Origin: an uncultured bacterium | GTDB lineage: Bacteria; Patescibacteriota; Minisyncoccia; Phycocordibacterales; CAWITU01 | Assembly (NCBI GenBank): GCA_903958115.1 | Contig: CAJBRS010000118.1 | Coordinates: forward strand, 1 to 11,606 | Direction of reading: 5' to 3' | DNA: 11,606 bases | Part shown: positions 1-6,091 of the stretch, piece after piece | Numbering within the stretch: position 1 is the first letter of the stretch | Layout of the letters: each line of letters opens with the position of its first letter | Translations under genes and position numbers: made by a program | The notes under the pieces: generated by a model | Told to the model about the DNA's origin: nothing | The model's database searches: none | Seen by the model: the letters and a program-made list of their open reading frames with translations, nothing else

Positions 1-1
1 C

Positions 2-385
2 AATGGTGTGAAGATTGCTTCCACTATTCAAAATCTTAAAAAACTAAAATACAGGAGGTTGATTGTTGTTTTTGGAATTGCTCACAATAAAGATTATGCA
101 GACATTGTTCCACAAATTACCAAGGTGGCTGATTACATTTTCATCACTCGTCCACAAATTGCTCAGAGAAAATGCGCTCACCCTTTAGAAATATTTAACC
201 TATCGGGTGAGGAAAAAATTAAGGCCGAAATTATACTTGATCCATTTCGTGCTCTAGAAGAAGCAAAAAAGATGACCAATAAGGACGATCTCATTCTTGT
301 TACTGGGTCACTTTTTCTTGCAGGGGATCTAAGAACGCTTTGGTATCCAGCCGAATGGGTGCTTTCGCACCGACGCAGTTTCTAG
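2..385 (+). CDS. folC: FolC-type folylpolyglutamate/dihydrofolate synthase, C-terminal fragment
   Basis: This is the C-terminal part of a Mur-ligase-like enzyme; the reading frame is open to the left edge, so the GTG at 8 is probably an internal valine and not a start. FolC enzymes use ATP to join glutamate to folates (and, in bifunctional forms, dihydropteroate), in the cytoplasm. The visible part matches the C-terminal Rossmann-like domain: a strand LIVVFGIAHNKDY, where family members usually have VFG...DKD, then VADYIFITRP, the segment ILDPFRALEEAKK, and the closing signature LVTGSLFLAGDLR. The N-terminal ATP-binding domain lies outside the window. tatD starts 15 bp after the stop, on the same strand. 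The FolC assignment rests on the C-terminal signature alone; a related Mur ligase is less likely because of the VTGSL(F/Y)L motif. Confidence 0.85.
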   Translation, partial: NGVKIASTIQNLKKLKYRRLIVVFGIAHNKDYADIVPQITKVADYIFITRPQIAQRKCAHPLEIFNLSGEEKIKAEIILDPFRALEEAKKMTNKDDLILVTGSLFLAGDLRTLWYPAEWVLSHRRSF

Positions 386-400
386 TATGCTTTATCTACT

Positions 401-1267
401 ATGCCAGATTATATAGATATACACGCGCACTTAAATTTCGAGGCTTTTAAAGATGATAGAGATCAAACTATTCGTCGTGCTCTTGATTCAAACACATGGC
501 TTATTAATGTTGGCACACAGAATGAGACTTCTAAAACGGCTGTTGATATTGCTCTATGTCATGATAAAGGGGTGTATGCAATTATTGGTTTGCATCCGGT
601 TCATACCTCTAAGTCATACCACGATGAAAAAGAATTAGGAGAGGGGGGCAAAGAATTTACTTCGCGTGGCGAGCTTTTTGATTTCGAATATTACAAAAAG
701 CTCGCTTCGCATTCTAAGGTGGTTGCTATTGGTGAGGTCGGTTTGGATTTCTATCATCTTGACGACGAATCAGTACAAAAACAAAAGGATGCCTTTATTA
801 AGTCTATTGAGTTAGCCAATGAGGTAGGCAAGCCGTTGATGCTTCATCTACGAAATGGACAGACTGTGGACGGTGTTCCAGGACGTTCGGCCTACAAAGA
901 AGCCGTTGAGCTTCTAAAACAATATTCTAAGGTAAAAGGTAATGCTCACTTTTTTGCTGGCACTTGGGAGGAGGCGCAGTTATTTTTAGATATGGGATAT
1001 ACCATTTCTTTTACTGGGGCTATTACTTATCCGCCAAAAGCTGGTGTTCCGGACTATGCTGAGGTAATCAAAAAAGCTCCACTAGATATGATTATGACGG
1101 AGACAGATTGTCCTTATGTTGCTCCTGTTCCACATCGTGGTAAACGCAATGAACCGCTATATGTTCAGGAGGTAGTCAAAAAGATCGCTGAAATTCGTGG
1201 TGAGGATTTTATAAAGGTAAGGGAGGCTCTTGTTGCTAATGCTATTAGGTTTTTCAATTTGAAATAA
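401..1267 (+). CDS. tatD: TatD-family metal-dependent deoxyribonuclease
   Basis: This is a metal-dependent hydrolase of the TatD family, amidohydrolase fold, 288 residues (the family is usually about 260). Family members are 3'-5' DNases thought to act in DNA repair or turnover; that role is known from the family and is not shown here. All the expected metal ligands can be seen: His8 and His10 in DIHAHLNF, Glu112 in AIGEVGLDFYH, His149 in LMLHLRN, His183 in NAHFFAG and Asp236 in ETDCPYVAP. The extra length comes mostly from a loop at about residues 68-100, after GLHP, rich in Lys, Glu and Gly. The ATG at 401 directly precedes the DIHAH motif, so an earlier start is unlikely. No Shine-Dalgarno sequence precedes it. 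It lies 15 bp after the folC stop and 7 bp before the AlkD-like gene, so co-transcription is likely. Confidence 0.9.
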   Translation: MPDYIDIHAHLNFEAFKDDRDQTIRRALDSNTWLINVGTQNETSKTAVDIALCHDKGVYAIIGLHPVHTSKSYHDEKELGEGGKEFTSRGELFDFEYYKKLASHSKVVAIGEVGLDFYHLDDESVQKQKDAFIKSIELANEVGKPLMLHLRNGQTVDGVPGRSAYKEAVELLKQYSKVKGNAHFFAGTWEEAQLFLDMGYTISFTGAITYPPKAGVPDYAEVIKKAPLDMIMTETDCPYVAPVPHRGKRNEPLYVQEVVKKIAEIRGEDFIKVREALVANAIRFFNLK

Positions 1268-1274
1268 ATAATAA

Positions 1275-2024
1275 ATGAGTGTTTTTAAACTGAAAGCAGA
1301 GCTACGGGCAAAAGCTAATAAAGAGCGCGCTCGTGTCTCGCAAAGTTTTTTTAAAACAGGGAAGGGTGAGTATGGTGAAGGTGATATTTTTCTTGGCTTG
1401 ACTGTACCTGATCAGAGAAAGATTGCTTATGGACACGCAGAGCTATCTCTGGGGGACTTAGCGGGACTTTTAAAAAGCAAAATTCACGAGCATCGCTTTG
1501 TAGCCCTAGAGATCTTAGTTTTCAAATTTGAACAAGCGACAAAAATTCTTGATAAGAAATCTCAAAAAAAGATATTCAATTTTTATTTAGAACAAGCAAA
1601 GGCTGGGCATATCAATAATTGGGATTTAGTCGACACCTCTGCTCGGGAGATCGTTGGGGCGTGGCTTTTTGATAAAAATAGGGGACTTTTGTATAAAATG
1701 GCTAGATCTAAAAATCTTTGGGAGCGTCGGGTCTCTATTGTTTCGAGCCACTATCTTATTACTCGTGGTCAATACAAGGATACCCTGGCCTTATCTCGAG
1801 CATTGATTGCTGATAAACACGACCTTATACACAAGGCATCTGGTTGGATGCTCCGGGAGGTGGGTAAAAAGGACCCTAAAATACTAGAAGCATTTTTGGC
1901 TGAAAATGCCTCAATTATGCCAAGAACGATGCTCCGATATGCCATCGAGAGGCTTCCTCTGGAGAAAAAGGCCTTGTTTATGGGTCTTTCTTCAAATAAA
2001 TCTGAAAAAAAGCTAAAAAAATGA
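1275..2024 (+). CDS. AlkD-like DNA alkylation repair glycosylase
   Basis: This 249-residue, helix-rich protein matches the DNA alkylation repair family built from HEAT-like repeats (AlkD of Bacillus cereus). AlkD excises positively charged N3- and N7-alkylated purines without flipping the base. The key residues line up: Trp116 and Asp120 in INNWDLVD match AlkD Trp109 and the catalytic Asp113, an Arg in WERRVSIV (about 152) matches the DNA-contacting Arg148, and Trp191 in GWMLRE matches Trp187. The C terminus is a Lys-rich tail (SEKKLKK). The gene begins 7 bp after tatD with only A/T-rich sequence before the ATG and no Shine-Dalgarno. It ends in TGA followed at once by a second TGA, which supports TGA being a stop here. 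Putting it beside tatD and upstream of ssb gives a run of DNA maintenance genes. Activity is inferred from residues only. Confidence 0.87.
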   Translation: MSVFKLKAELRAKANKERARVSQSFFKTGKGEYGEGDIFLGLTVPDQRKIAYGHAELSLGDLAGLLKSKIHEHRFVALEILVFKFEQATKILDKKSQKKIFNFYLEQAKAGHINNWDLVDTSAREIVGAWLFDKNRGLLYKMARSKNLWERRVSIVSSHYLITRGQYKDTLALSRALIADKHDLIHKASGWMLREVGKKDPKILEAFLAENASIMPRTMLRYAIERLPLEKKALFMGLSSNKSEKKLKK

Positions 2025-2028
2025 TGAG

Positions 2029-2089
2029 CTTGCCAAAAGTGGCTAAGAGGTTGCATAAGAAATGCCACTGTGTTAATCTGTAGCCTACA
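2029..2089 (+). promoter_or_regulatory. Candidate structured leader of rpsF (competing small hairpins)
   Basis: The 67-bp gap between the AlkD-like gene and rpsF holds several short inverted repeats. CTT-GCCA at 2029-2035 can pair with TGGC-AAG at 2040-2047 (one bulged T), while AGTGGC at 2038-2043 can instead pair with GCCACT at 2064-2069. These two pairings exclude each other. A perfect TGTAG-C-CTACA palindrome at 2079-2089 sits 2 bp before the rpsF ATG. No T tract follows, so this is not an intrinsic terminator. The CCG bulge expected of the known S6:S18-binding rpsF leader was not found. A role in regulation is inference. Confidence 0.3.
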
Positions 2090-2091
2090 TT

Positions 2092-2589
2092 ATGACAGAA
2101 GAAATAAACCAAGAAATTAGCGACGAATTAAAAGTCTATGAAGTGGGTTTTCACCTTGTACCCTCTATTTCTGAGGAGCAGGTTGCGGTTGAGGTGGCCG
2201 ATATAAAGAAGTCCATCGAAAAGAATGGTGGTATTTTCCTATCAGAAGAAGCTCCTAAGCTTCATCCTTTAGCTTATGAAATTGCTAAGAAAGTTGGCGG
2301 GGTAAACCGAAAGTTCACCCAAGCTTACTTTGGGTTTATTAAATTCGAGGCTGCTGGTGAGACTGTTGTCAATATTAAGACAGATCTTGATAAGAAAGAC
2401 AGTATCATCCGTTTTATCATGATTAAAACAATCAAGGATAACACCCTATACGGATTAAGAGTGGCTCGAAGTGAGGGAAGTGGTAAGGCTATCCGAAAGC
2501 CTACCAAAGAAGAGGCTGGAAAAGGTGCTGTCTCCCCAGTTGCAGAAGCCGAGATTGATAAGGAGATTGAGAACCTAGTAATTGAATAA
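2092..2589 (+). CDS. rpsF: 30S ribosomal protein bS6
   Basis: bS6 binds the central domain of 16S rRNA in the 30S platform together with bS18. Residues about 13-112 form the S6 ferredoxin-like core: KVYEVGFHLVPSISEEQV, the HPLAYEI segment, the strand YFGFIKFEA and the helix ending in the SIIRFIMIKT strand. At 165 residues it is longer than the usual 95-135. There is an acidic N-terminal extension of about 12 residues and a tail of about 50 residues that starts basic (RSEGSGKAIRKPTKEE) and ends acidic (EIDKEIENLVIE). Identity is supported by the next two genes, ssb (2-bp gap) and rpsR, the classic rpsF-ssb-rpsR order. There is no Shine-Dalgarno; the sequence before ATG is a small palindrome. 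The alternative Met codons inside the core would cut the first strand, so the ATG at 2092 is kept. Confidence 0.93.
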   Translation: MTEEINQEISDELKVYEVGFHLVPSISEEQVAVEVADIKKSIEKNGGIFLSEEAPKLHPLAYEIAKKVGGVNRKFTQAYFGFIKFEAAGETVVNIKTDLDKKDSIIRFIMIKTIKDNTLYGLRVARSEGSGKAIRKPTKEEAGKGAVSPVAEAEIDKEIENLVIE

Positions 2590-2591
2590 TT

Positions 2592-3056
2592 ATGTATATC
2601 AACAAAGCTCTTATTTACGGTAATTTGACTCGTGATCCAGAAATACGAGCAATTCCTTCTGGGATGCAGGTAGCTACTTTAAGTGTTGCTACTAATCGTA
2701 GATACAAGGATAAGAATGGAGCTTGGCAGGAAATGCCTGATTATCACAATGTTGTAGTTTTTGGCCGACAAGCTGAGACAGCTGCTCAGTATTTGAAAAA
2801 AGGTAGTGGCGTATTCGTTGAAGGCCGAATGCAAACAAGGTCATGGGATGGTACTGATGGTCAGAAAAAATACCGCACAGAGATTGTTGCTGATAGAATC
2901 CAGTTTGGACCAAAGGGCGGAGCTTCAACTGGCGGTAGTTATCAAAAGTCTGCTCCATCTGCCGGTAGCGCACCAGACGATCAGGGTGCTGGTGAACCTG
3001 CTCCAGCTATCGAATATCCAGAAGAGGAAATCAACGCCGAAGATATTCCATTTTAA
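2592..3056 (+). CDS. ssb: Single-stranded DNA-binding protein
   Basis: SSB coats single-stranded DNA during replication, recombination and repair, and recruits partner enzymes through its C-terminal tip. The first 110 or so residues are the OB fold: MYINKALIYGNLTRDPEIR, the strand VATLSVATNRRYKDKNG, the DYHNVVVFGRQAETAAQYLKKG segment and VEGRMQTRSWDG...YRTEIVADRIQF. A Gly/Ser/Ala/Pro-rich linker follows, then an acidic end (EEEINAEDIPF) carrying the canonical DIPF tip used to dock other proteins. Length (154 residues) is normal for the family. The ATG is 2 bp after the rpsF stop, so translation of the two genes is probably coupled; no Shine-Dalgarno is seen. It lies between the two genes for the bS6-bS18 pair, as in most bacteria, so its level probably follows that of ribosomal proteins. 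Confidence 0.96.
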   Translation: MYINKALIYGNLTRDPEIRAIPSGMQVATLSVATNRRYKDKNGAWQEMPDYHNVVVFGRQAETAAQYLKKGSGVFVEGRMQTRSWDGTDGQKKYRTEIVADRIQFGPKGGASTGGSYQKSAPSAGSAPDDQGAGEPAPAIEYPEEEINAEDIPF

Positions 3057-3082
3057 TTATTTATCAGAAAGACTTTAAATTT

Positions 3083-3286
3083 ATGAAAAAACAGTGTTAC
3101 TTTTCACAAAATAATATTAATCACATCGATTATAAAGATATCGAGCTTCTTAAGAAGTTCATTAATCCTAACGCTCGATTGATTGCCAGAAAGAGAACTG
3201 GTGTTAGCGCTAAGAATCAACGCAAGCTTGCCAACGCTATCAAACGCGCTCGTTTCATGGCTCTCATTCCTTATCTATCTCGATAG
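3083..3286 (+). CDS. rpsR: 30S ribosomal protein bS18
   Basis: bS18 is the small basic partner of bS6 in the platform of the 30S subunit. The 67 residues carry the S18 signature: the N-terminal KKQCYF, then IDYKDIELLKKFINPNARLIARKRTGVSAKNQRKLANAIKRARFMALIPY. Length and motif order are typical. It follows ssb by 26 bp without a clear Shine-Dalgarno. Only 14 bp separate its stop from the left arm of the large hairpin at 3301, so it is the last gene of the cluster. rplI (bL9), which often follows rpsR elsewhere, is not present. The cysteine at position 5 (KKQC) is common in the family and is not paired here with other cysteines. Confidence 0.96.
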   Translation: MKKQCYFSQNNINHIDYKDIELLKKFINPNARLIARKRTGVSAKNQRKLANAIKRARFMALIPYLSR

Positions 3287-3300
3287 GCGATTAGTGGGAT

Positions 3301-3399
3301 GAGTATAGAGACACAACAAAAAACTCCTGAAAGAGAGTAAGGCTTGGCCTAGCGGCCACGAGCGCTCTCTTTCAGGAGTTTTTTGTTGTGTCTATACTC
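3301..3399. terminator. Long bidirectional hairpin terminator between rpsR and efp
   Basis: Arms at 3301-3337 and 3365-3399 are complementary over 35 bp with a single 2-nt bulge (AG in the left arm). The 27-nt centre adds an inner hairpin, TGGCC-TAGC-GGCCA at 3345-3358. An A6 tract (3318-3323) and a T6 tract (3379-3384) flank the core stem, so each strand gives a stem followed by a U tract, suited to stopping rpsR from one side and efp from the other. The right arm includes the last two codons and stop of efp (3392-3399), so the terminator begins inside that gene. The stem is far longer than most intrinsic terminators. Confidence 0.9.
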
Positions 3400-3973
3400 T
3401 TTCTCTGTAGTCGCCAGTCTCTGTATTAATACGAATAGTATCTCCTTGTTTAACGAATAGGGGTACATTGATAGTTGCGCCAGTTTCTAGAGTCACGGTC
3501 TTTGATCCACCAGTGGCTGTGTCACCTTTAACGGCATCGAAGGCTTCTGTTACTTTAAGTTCTACAGTGATTGGTGTTTTAACGCCAATTATTATCCCTT
3601 CGCCGTCTACATCTGGGTCATTGAACACAAGAGCATCGGCTAGAGTGTTGTTTTTTAGGAAACGGACGCCAACTCCAAGAATTGCCTCGTCAAGCTCAAA
3701 TCGTTTGCTAGGATCTTTTTCTTCACAGAACCAGTATTCATCTTTGTTGTGATACAGGAATTTAATTTTTCTTGTTGAGATGTCTGCTTCTTCTACCTTT
3801 TCTGATTGGTGAAACGATCTTTCTGTTACTCGGCCAGAAAGCATGTTTCTGAGTTTTGTAGCGTTTACAGGTTTTCGCTGTTGCTTTCGAAAGACGTGAG
3901 AAGAGAGAACTTCCCATGGTTCGCCATCCAAAATAATATATTTACGTTCTGTTATTTCATTATATTCAAGCAT
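3392..3973 (-). CDS. efp: Elongation factor P with altered tip loop
   Basis: EF-P enters the ribosomal E site and helps peptide-bond formation at proline runs. The 193-residue length and three-domain layout fit: a KOW-like N-terminal domain (about 1-62, YIILDGEPWEVL), an OB domain (about 65-126) and a second OB domain (about 129-193, GVKTPITVELKVTEAFDAVKGDTATGG...LETGATINVPLFVKQGDTIRINTETGDYRERV). The third domain carries the EF-P signature. Aligned without gaps to the E. coli protein through GEP and KLR, the usual loop PGKG with the modified Lys34 is replaced here by KQQRK (residues 30-34), with Gln32 at the Lys34 position. Basic residues flank it, so charge is kept in another form. It is convergent with rpsR and shares its terminator; the ATG is 49 bp from divergent dedA and has no Shine-Dalgarno. 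Confidence 0.95.
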   Translation of the reverse strand: MLEYNEITERKYIILDGEPWEVLSSHVFRKQQRKPVNATKLRNMLSGRVTERSFHQSEKVEEADISTRKIKFLYHNKDEYWFCEEKDPSKRFELDEAILGVGVRFLKNNTLADALVFNDPDVDGEGIIIGVKTPITVELKVTEAFDAVKGDTATGGSKTVTLETGATINVPLFVKQGDTIRINTETGDYRERV

Positions 3974-3995
3974 AGTAGAAGCATCTTATCAGAGG

Positions 3996-4001
3996 TATAA
4001 T
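3996..4001 (+). promoter_or_regulatory. Possible -10 box for dedA
   Basis: A perfect TATAAT lies in the 49-bp gap between the divergent efp and dedA starts. Transcription would begin near 4008 and give a leader of about 15 nt. No convincing -35 box lies 16-18 bp upstream, where sequence overlaps the efp start, so this is a weak call. Confidence 0.3.
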
Positions 4002-4022
4002 TTAGAAGCAACCACCTTTTTT

Positions 4023-4574
4023 ATGATCTATTATGTCCTTCTTTTTGTTGGGATGGTCGTCGAGGGGCCTATTTTAACTATCATGTCGGGTTTTTTGGCT
4101 TCTCCGGCAGGAGGTGTTGTTTTGAGCCTTCCTATTTTGTATTTTGTGGTTGTTTTGTCTGATATAACAGGGGATACAATCTATTATCTGATTGGTCATT
4201 TCGGTAGGCGCACTTTTTTGAAGACTCTTATCTTAAGATGGAGAGGTGGGGGTGAAGATCTGGTTTTTTTAGAAAAATATTTTCAAAACCATGGGGGTAA
4301 AACTCTCCTAGCTGCAAAAGTTACTCACGGTATTGGCTGGCCTATTTTAATTGCCGCAGGAAGCGCCAGAATGCCTTATAAGCGCTTCATTGCTATAAAT
4401 ACGGTAGTTAGCTTATTTAAGAGTGCGGTGCTGTTATCTGCCGGTTACTTTTATGGGGAGAGCTACGTCGTGATAAGTAGATATGTTAGCTACGGGGGAC
4501 TTATAATGACACTTATATTTATCCCTATATTTCTTTTAGTTTGGCGTGGATTTCTTTCAAAATCTGATCACTGA
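4023..4574 (+). CDS. DedA/VTT-family membrane protein, divergent
   Basis: This 183-residue integral membrane protein fits the DedA (VTT domain) family, which in bacteria includes lipid-carrier flippases and proteins needed for envelope balance. Visible family features are an acidic residue in the first helix (Glu14 in VVEGPILT), [17 protein letters not shown] at about 47-63, and the re-entrant region ending in [16 protein letters not shown] (111-126). Strongly hydrophobic stretches lie at about 2-24, 32-58, 104-114, 124-144 and 156-175. Where many family members have an Arg-containing RFxPGxR motif, this one has AKVTHGIGW (98-106), with Lys99 and His102. Whether it moves undecaprenyl phosphate or another lipid cannot be told. 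Its last 50 bp overlap the 3' end of recA on the other strand. No Shine-Dalgarno precedes the ATG. Confidence 0.75.
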   Translation: MIYYVLLFVGMVVEGPILTIMSGFLASPAGGVVLSLPILYFVVVLSDITGDTIYYLIGHFGRRTFLKTLILRWRGGGEDLVFLEKYFQNHGGKTLLAAKVTHGIGWPILIAAGSARMPYKRFIAINTVVSLFKSAVLLSAGYFYGESYVVISRYVSYGGLIMTLIFIPIFLLVWRGFLSKSDH

Positions 4575-5568
4575 TCTTGGTGTTTTCTTTCAAAAATTGT
4601 CTTGTGGCATCATATCCTCTTCCAAGCTTAACTTCTCCAAAAGAATATGAATTTCCCGATTTTGAGACTATGGACATTTTTTCTCCCAATGCGATGATTT
4701 CGCCTTCTTTTGAGATTCCTTCGTTATACATAAGGTCGAACTCGGTTTGTTTAAATGGTGCGGCTACTTTGTTTTTAACTACTTTTACTCTTACACGTCC
4801 GCCCATGATCTCTTCTCCCTTTTTGATTTGAGCAATTCTGCGGATATCTAAGCGGACAGATGTATAGAACTTGAGAGCCTTTCCGCCTGGGGTTGTCTCT
4901 GGGTTACCAAACATTACTCCAATCTGCATTCTTATTTGGTTAATAAAAATCACGATTGTTTTTGATTTGGCGACGATACTGGTCAGTTTTCTTAAGGCCT
5001 GTGACATTAATCTCGCCTGTTTGCCTACATGATGAGCTCCCATATCACCCTCGATCTCATCTTTAGGGGTAAGTGCTGCAACAGAGTCAATGACTATTAC
5101 ATCCATTTTCCCTGAACGGACTAAGCTCTCAACTATCTCTAGTGCTTGTTCTCCAGTGTCAGGTTGTGAGATAAGAAGTTGGTCTATTTTAACCCCGAGC
5201 CTCTTTGAGTATTCTGGATCCATGGCGTGTTCTGCATCAATGAAGGCGCAGATGCCACCTTTTTTCTGAGCTTCTGCAATAACATGAAGGGAAAGGGTGG
5301 TCTTACCAGAGGATTCTGGTCCGAATATTTCTATAATTCTTCCTCGAGGCATACCGCCAACACCAAGAGCGGCGTCTAAACCAATAGAACCTGTTGGGAT
5401 CGCATCTACGTCTACTCTAGCTTTTTCGCCCAGCTTCATTATTGCGTCTTCTCCGAACTTTGTTTTTATTTGTCGGATAGTCTCGTCAATATTGGGAGCC
5501 GCTTTGGCTGCTGCTCGTTCTGTCTCCTTCGCTTCTTTTTCTAATGCTTTCTTTTTGTTTAATGCCAT
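4525..5568 (-). CDS. recA: RecA recombinase
   Basis: RecA forms filaments on single-stranded DNA, pairs homologous strands and triggers LexA-type cleavage in bacteria that have it. The core is canonical: Walker A GPESSGKT (83-90), DAEHAMDP (111-118), Walker B VIVIDS (157-162), the L1 region [43 protein letters not shown] (L2, about 208-229) and [14 protein letters not shown]. Two ends differ from E. coli RecA. The N terminus has a Lys/Glu/Ala-rich extension of about 15-20 residues before the NIDETIRQI helix, and the C terminus stops at HAKLKEI without the acidic tail. A perfect TATAAT lies 10 bp before the ATG. It is the last gene in a minus-strand run after ftsK and a small membrane protein gene. 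The stop lies inside dedA. No Shine-Dalgarno is seen. Confidence 0.97.
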   Translation of the reverse strand: MALNKKKALEKEAKETERAAAKAAPNIDETIRQIKTKFGEDAIMKLGEKARVDVDAIPTGSIGLDAALGVGGMPRGRIIEIFGPESSGKTTLSLHVIAEAQKKGGICAFIDAEHAMDPEYSKRLGVKIDQLLISQPDTGEQALEIVESLVRSGKMDVIVIDSVAALTPKDEIEGDMGAHHVGKQARLMSQALRKLTSIVAKSKTIVIFINQIRMQIGVMFGNPETTPGGKALKFYTSVRLDIRRIAQIKKGEEIMGGRVRVKVVKNKVAAPFKQTEFDLMYNEGISKEGEIIALGEKMSIVSKSGNSYSFGEVKLGRGYDATRQFLKENTKISDQILKEIHAKLKEI

Positions 5569-5578
5569 AGTGGTCGTA

Positions 5579-5584
5579 ATTATA
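5579..5584 (-). promoter_or_regulatory. Possible -10 box close to the recA start
   Basis: On the minus strand TATAAT lies 10 bp upstream of the recA ATG, in the 45-bp gap after the preceding gene. A start 7 bp downstream of it would leave a leader of only about 4 nt. No good -35 box was found at normal spacing, so support is the perfect -10 hexamer and its position. No inverted repeat resembling a LexA/SOS box was seen in the gap. Confidence 0.35.
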
Positions 5585-5613
5585 CTTGCTGTTAATGAAA
5601 TTTTCTTAAAATT

Positions 5614-6078
5614 TTAATAATTTTTTGATGATGATTTTTTGAGTGAGCTTGTGGCGGTGCTACTAGCGGACATGATTAAGGTAGAACTAGCTATTGTTGA
5701 ACTAGCCGAAGTAGTTGCGATAGGGAGTGGGGAATAGTAGTAAAGTTCTAAAGTCTTTTCAGTGTAATGTTTGAATCTGTCGTGAGCCTTTAGTGTAATT
5801 ATAGTATAGCCAGATGGTAGGAGCAATTTTTCGTCGAAATTACCTTGTTGGTCAATAAAAATAGGGCGGTCGTCGAGGCTTATATCCTTAATATTGGATG
5901 CTGTCCCTGTAATCTCAACGAGGGGTTGGCTCACAGTTGCTCCGTTTTCTGGAGATTTTATGTTTATCTCTGGTCCAGCTATCAATTTTCTTGCTTGGTA
6001 GAAAGAATAAACGCCAATGATCAGTATAATGATTATTGCGAACGACAATCTGAGCCAGAATTTTGTATCGTTTCTCAT
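5614..6078 (-). CDS. Small membrane-anchored protein with Ig-like domain
   Basis: I do not recognise a named gene. The 154 residues contain a short basic N terminus (Arg2, Lys6, Arg10), one transmembrane helix (about 8-27, rich in Ile and Leu), an Ig-like beta domain (about 34-117: INIKSPENGATVSQPLVEITGTASN, then LDDRPIFIDQQGNFDEKLLLPSGYTIITLKAHD) and a Ser/Thr/Ala-rich tail (about 118-154). The domain resembles the Ig-like fold class of glucodextranase B-type domains, found in many extracellular proteins. The likely topology is N terminus inside and Ig domain outside. It starts 13 bp after the ftsK stop and ends 45 bp before recA, so it is probably read with ftsK. That location suggests an envelope or division-related part, but function is unknown. 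No Shine-Dalgarno is seen. Confidence 0.8.
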   Translation of the reverse strand: MRNDTKFWLRLSFAIIIILIIGVYSFYQARKLIAGPEINIKSPENGATVSQPLVEITGTASNIKDISLDDRPIFIDQQGNFDEKLLLPSGYTIITLKAHDRFKHYTEKTLELYYYSPLPIATTSASSTIASSTLIMSASSTATSSLKKSSSKNY

Positions 6079-6091
6079 ACTGATTTTGTTT

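Noticed and set aside
8..10. GTG at 8 as a true start of the first gene
   Set aside because: The frame is open to the left edge and the protein matches only the C-terminal domain of FolC, so the gene begins outside the window.
2022..2027. Tandem TGA codons as a sign of TGA recoding to glycine, as in Gracilibacteria or SR1
   Set aside because: The AlkD-like protein and DedA both end sensibly at TGA, and no conserved gene in the window has an in-frame TGA.
2051..2079. Possible rpsF promoter TTGCAT-17-TAATCT
   Set aside because: The -10 box matches only three of six bases. The gene may be read from upstream instead, so no promoter is called.
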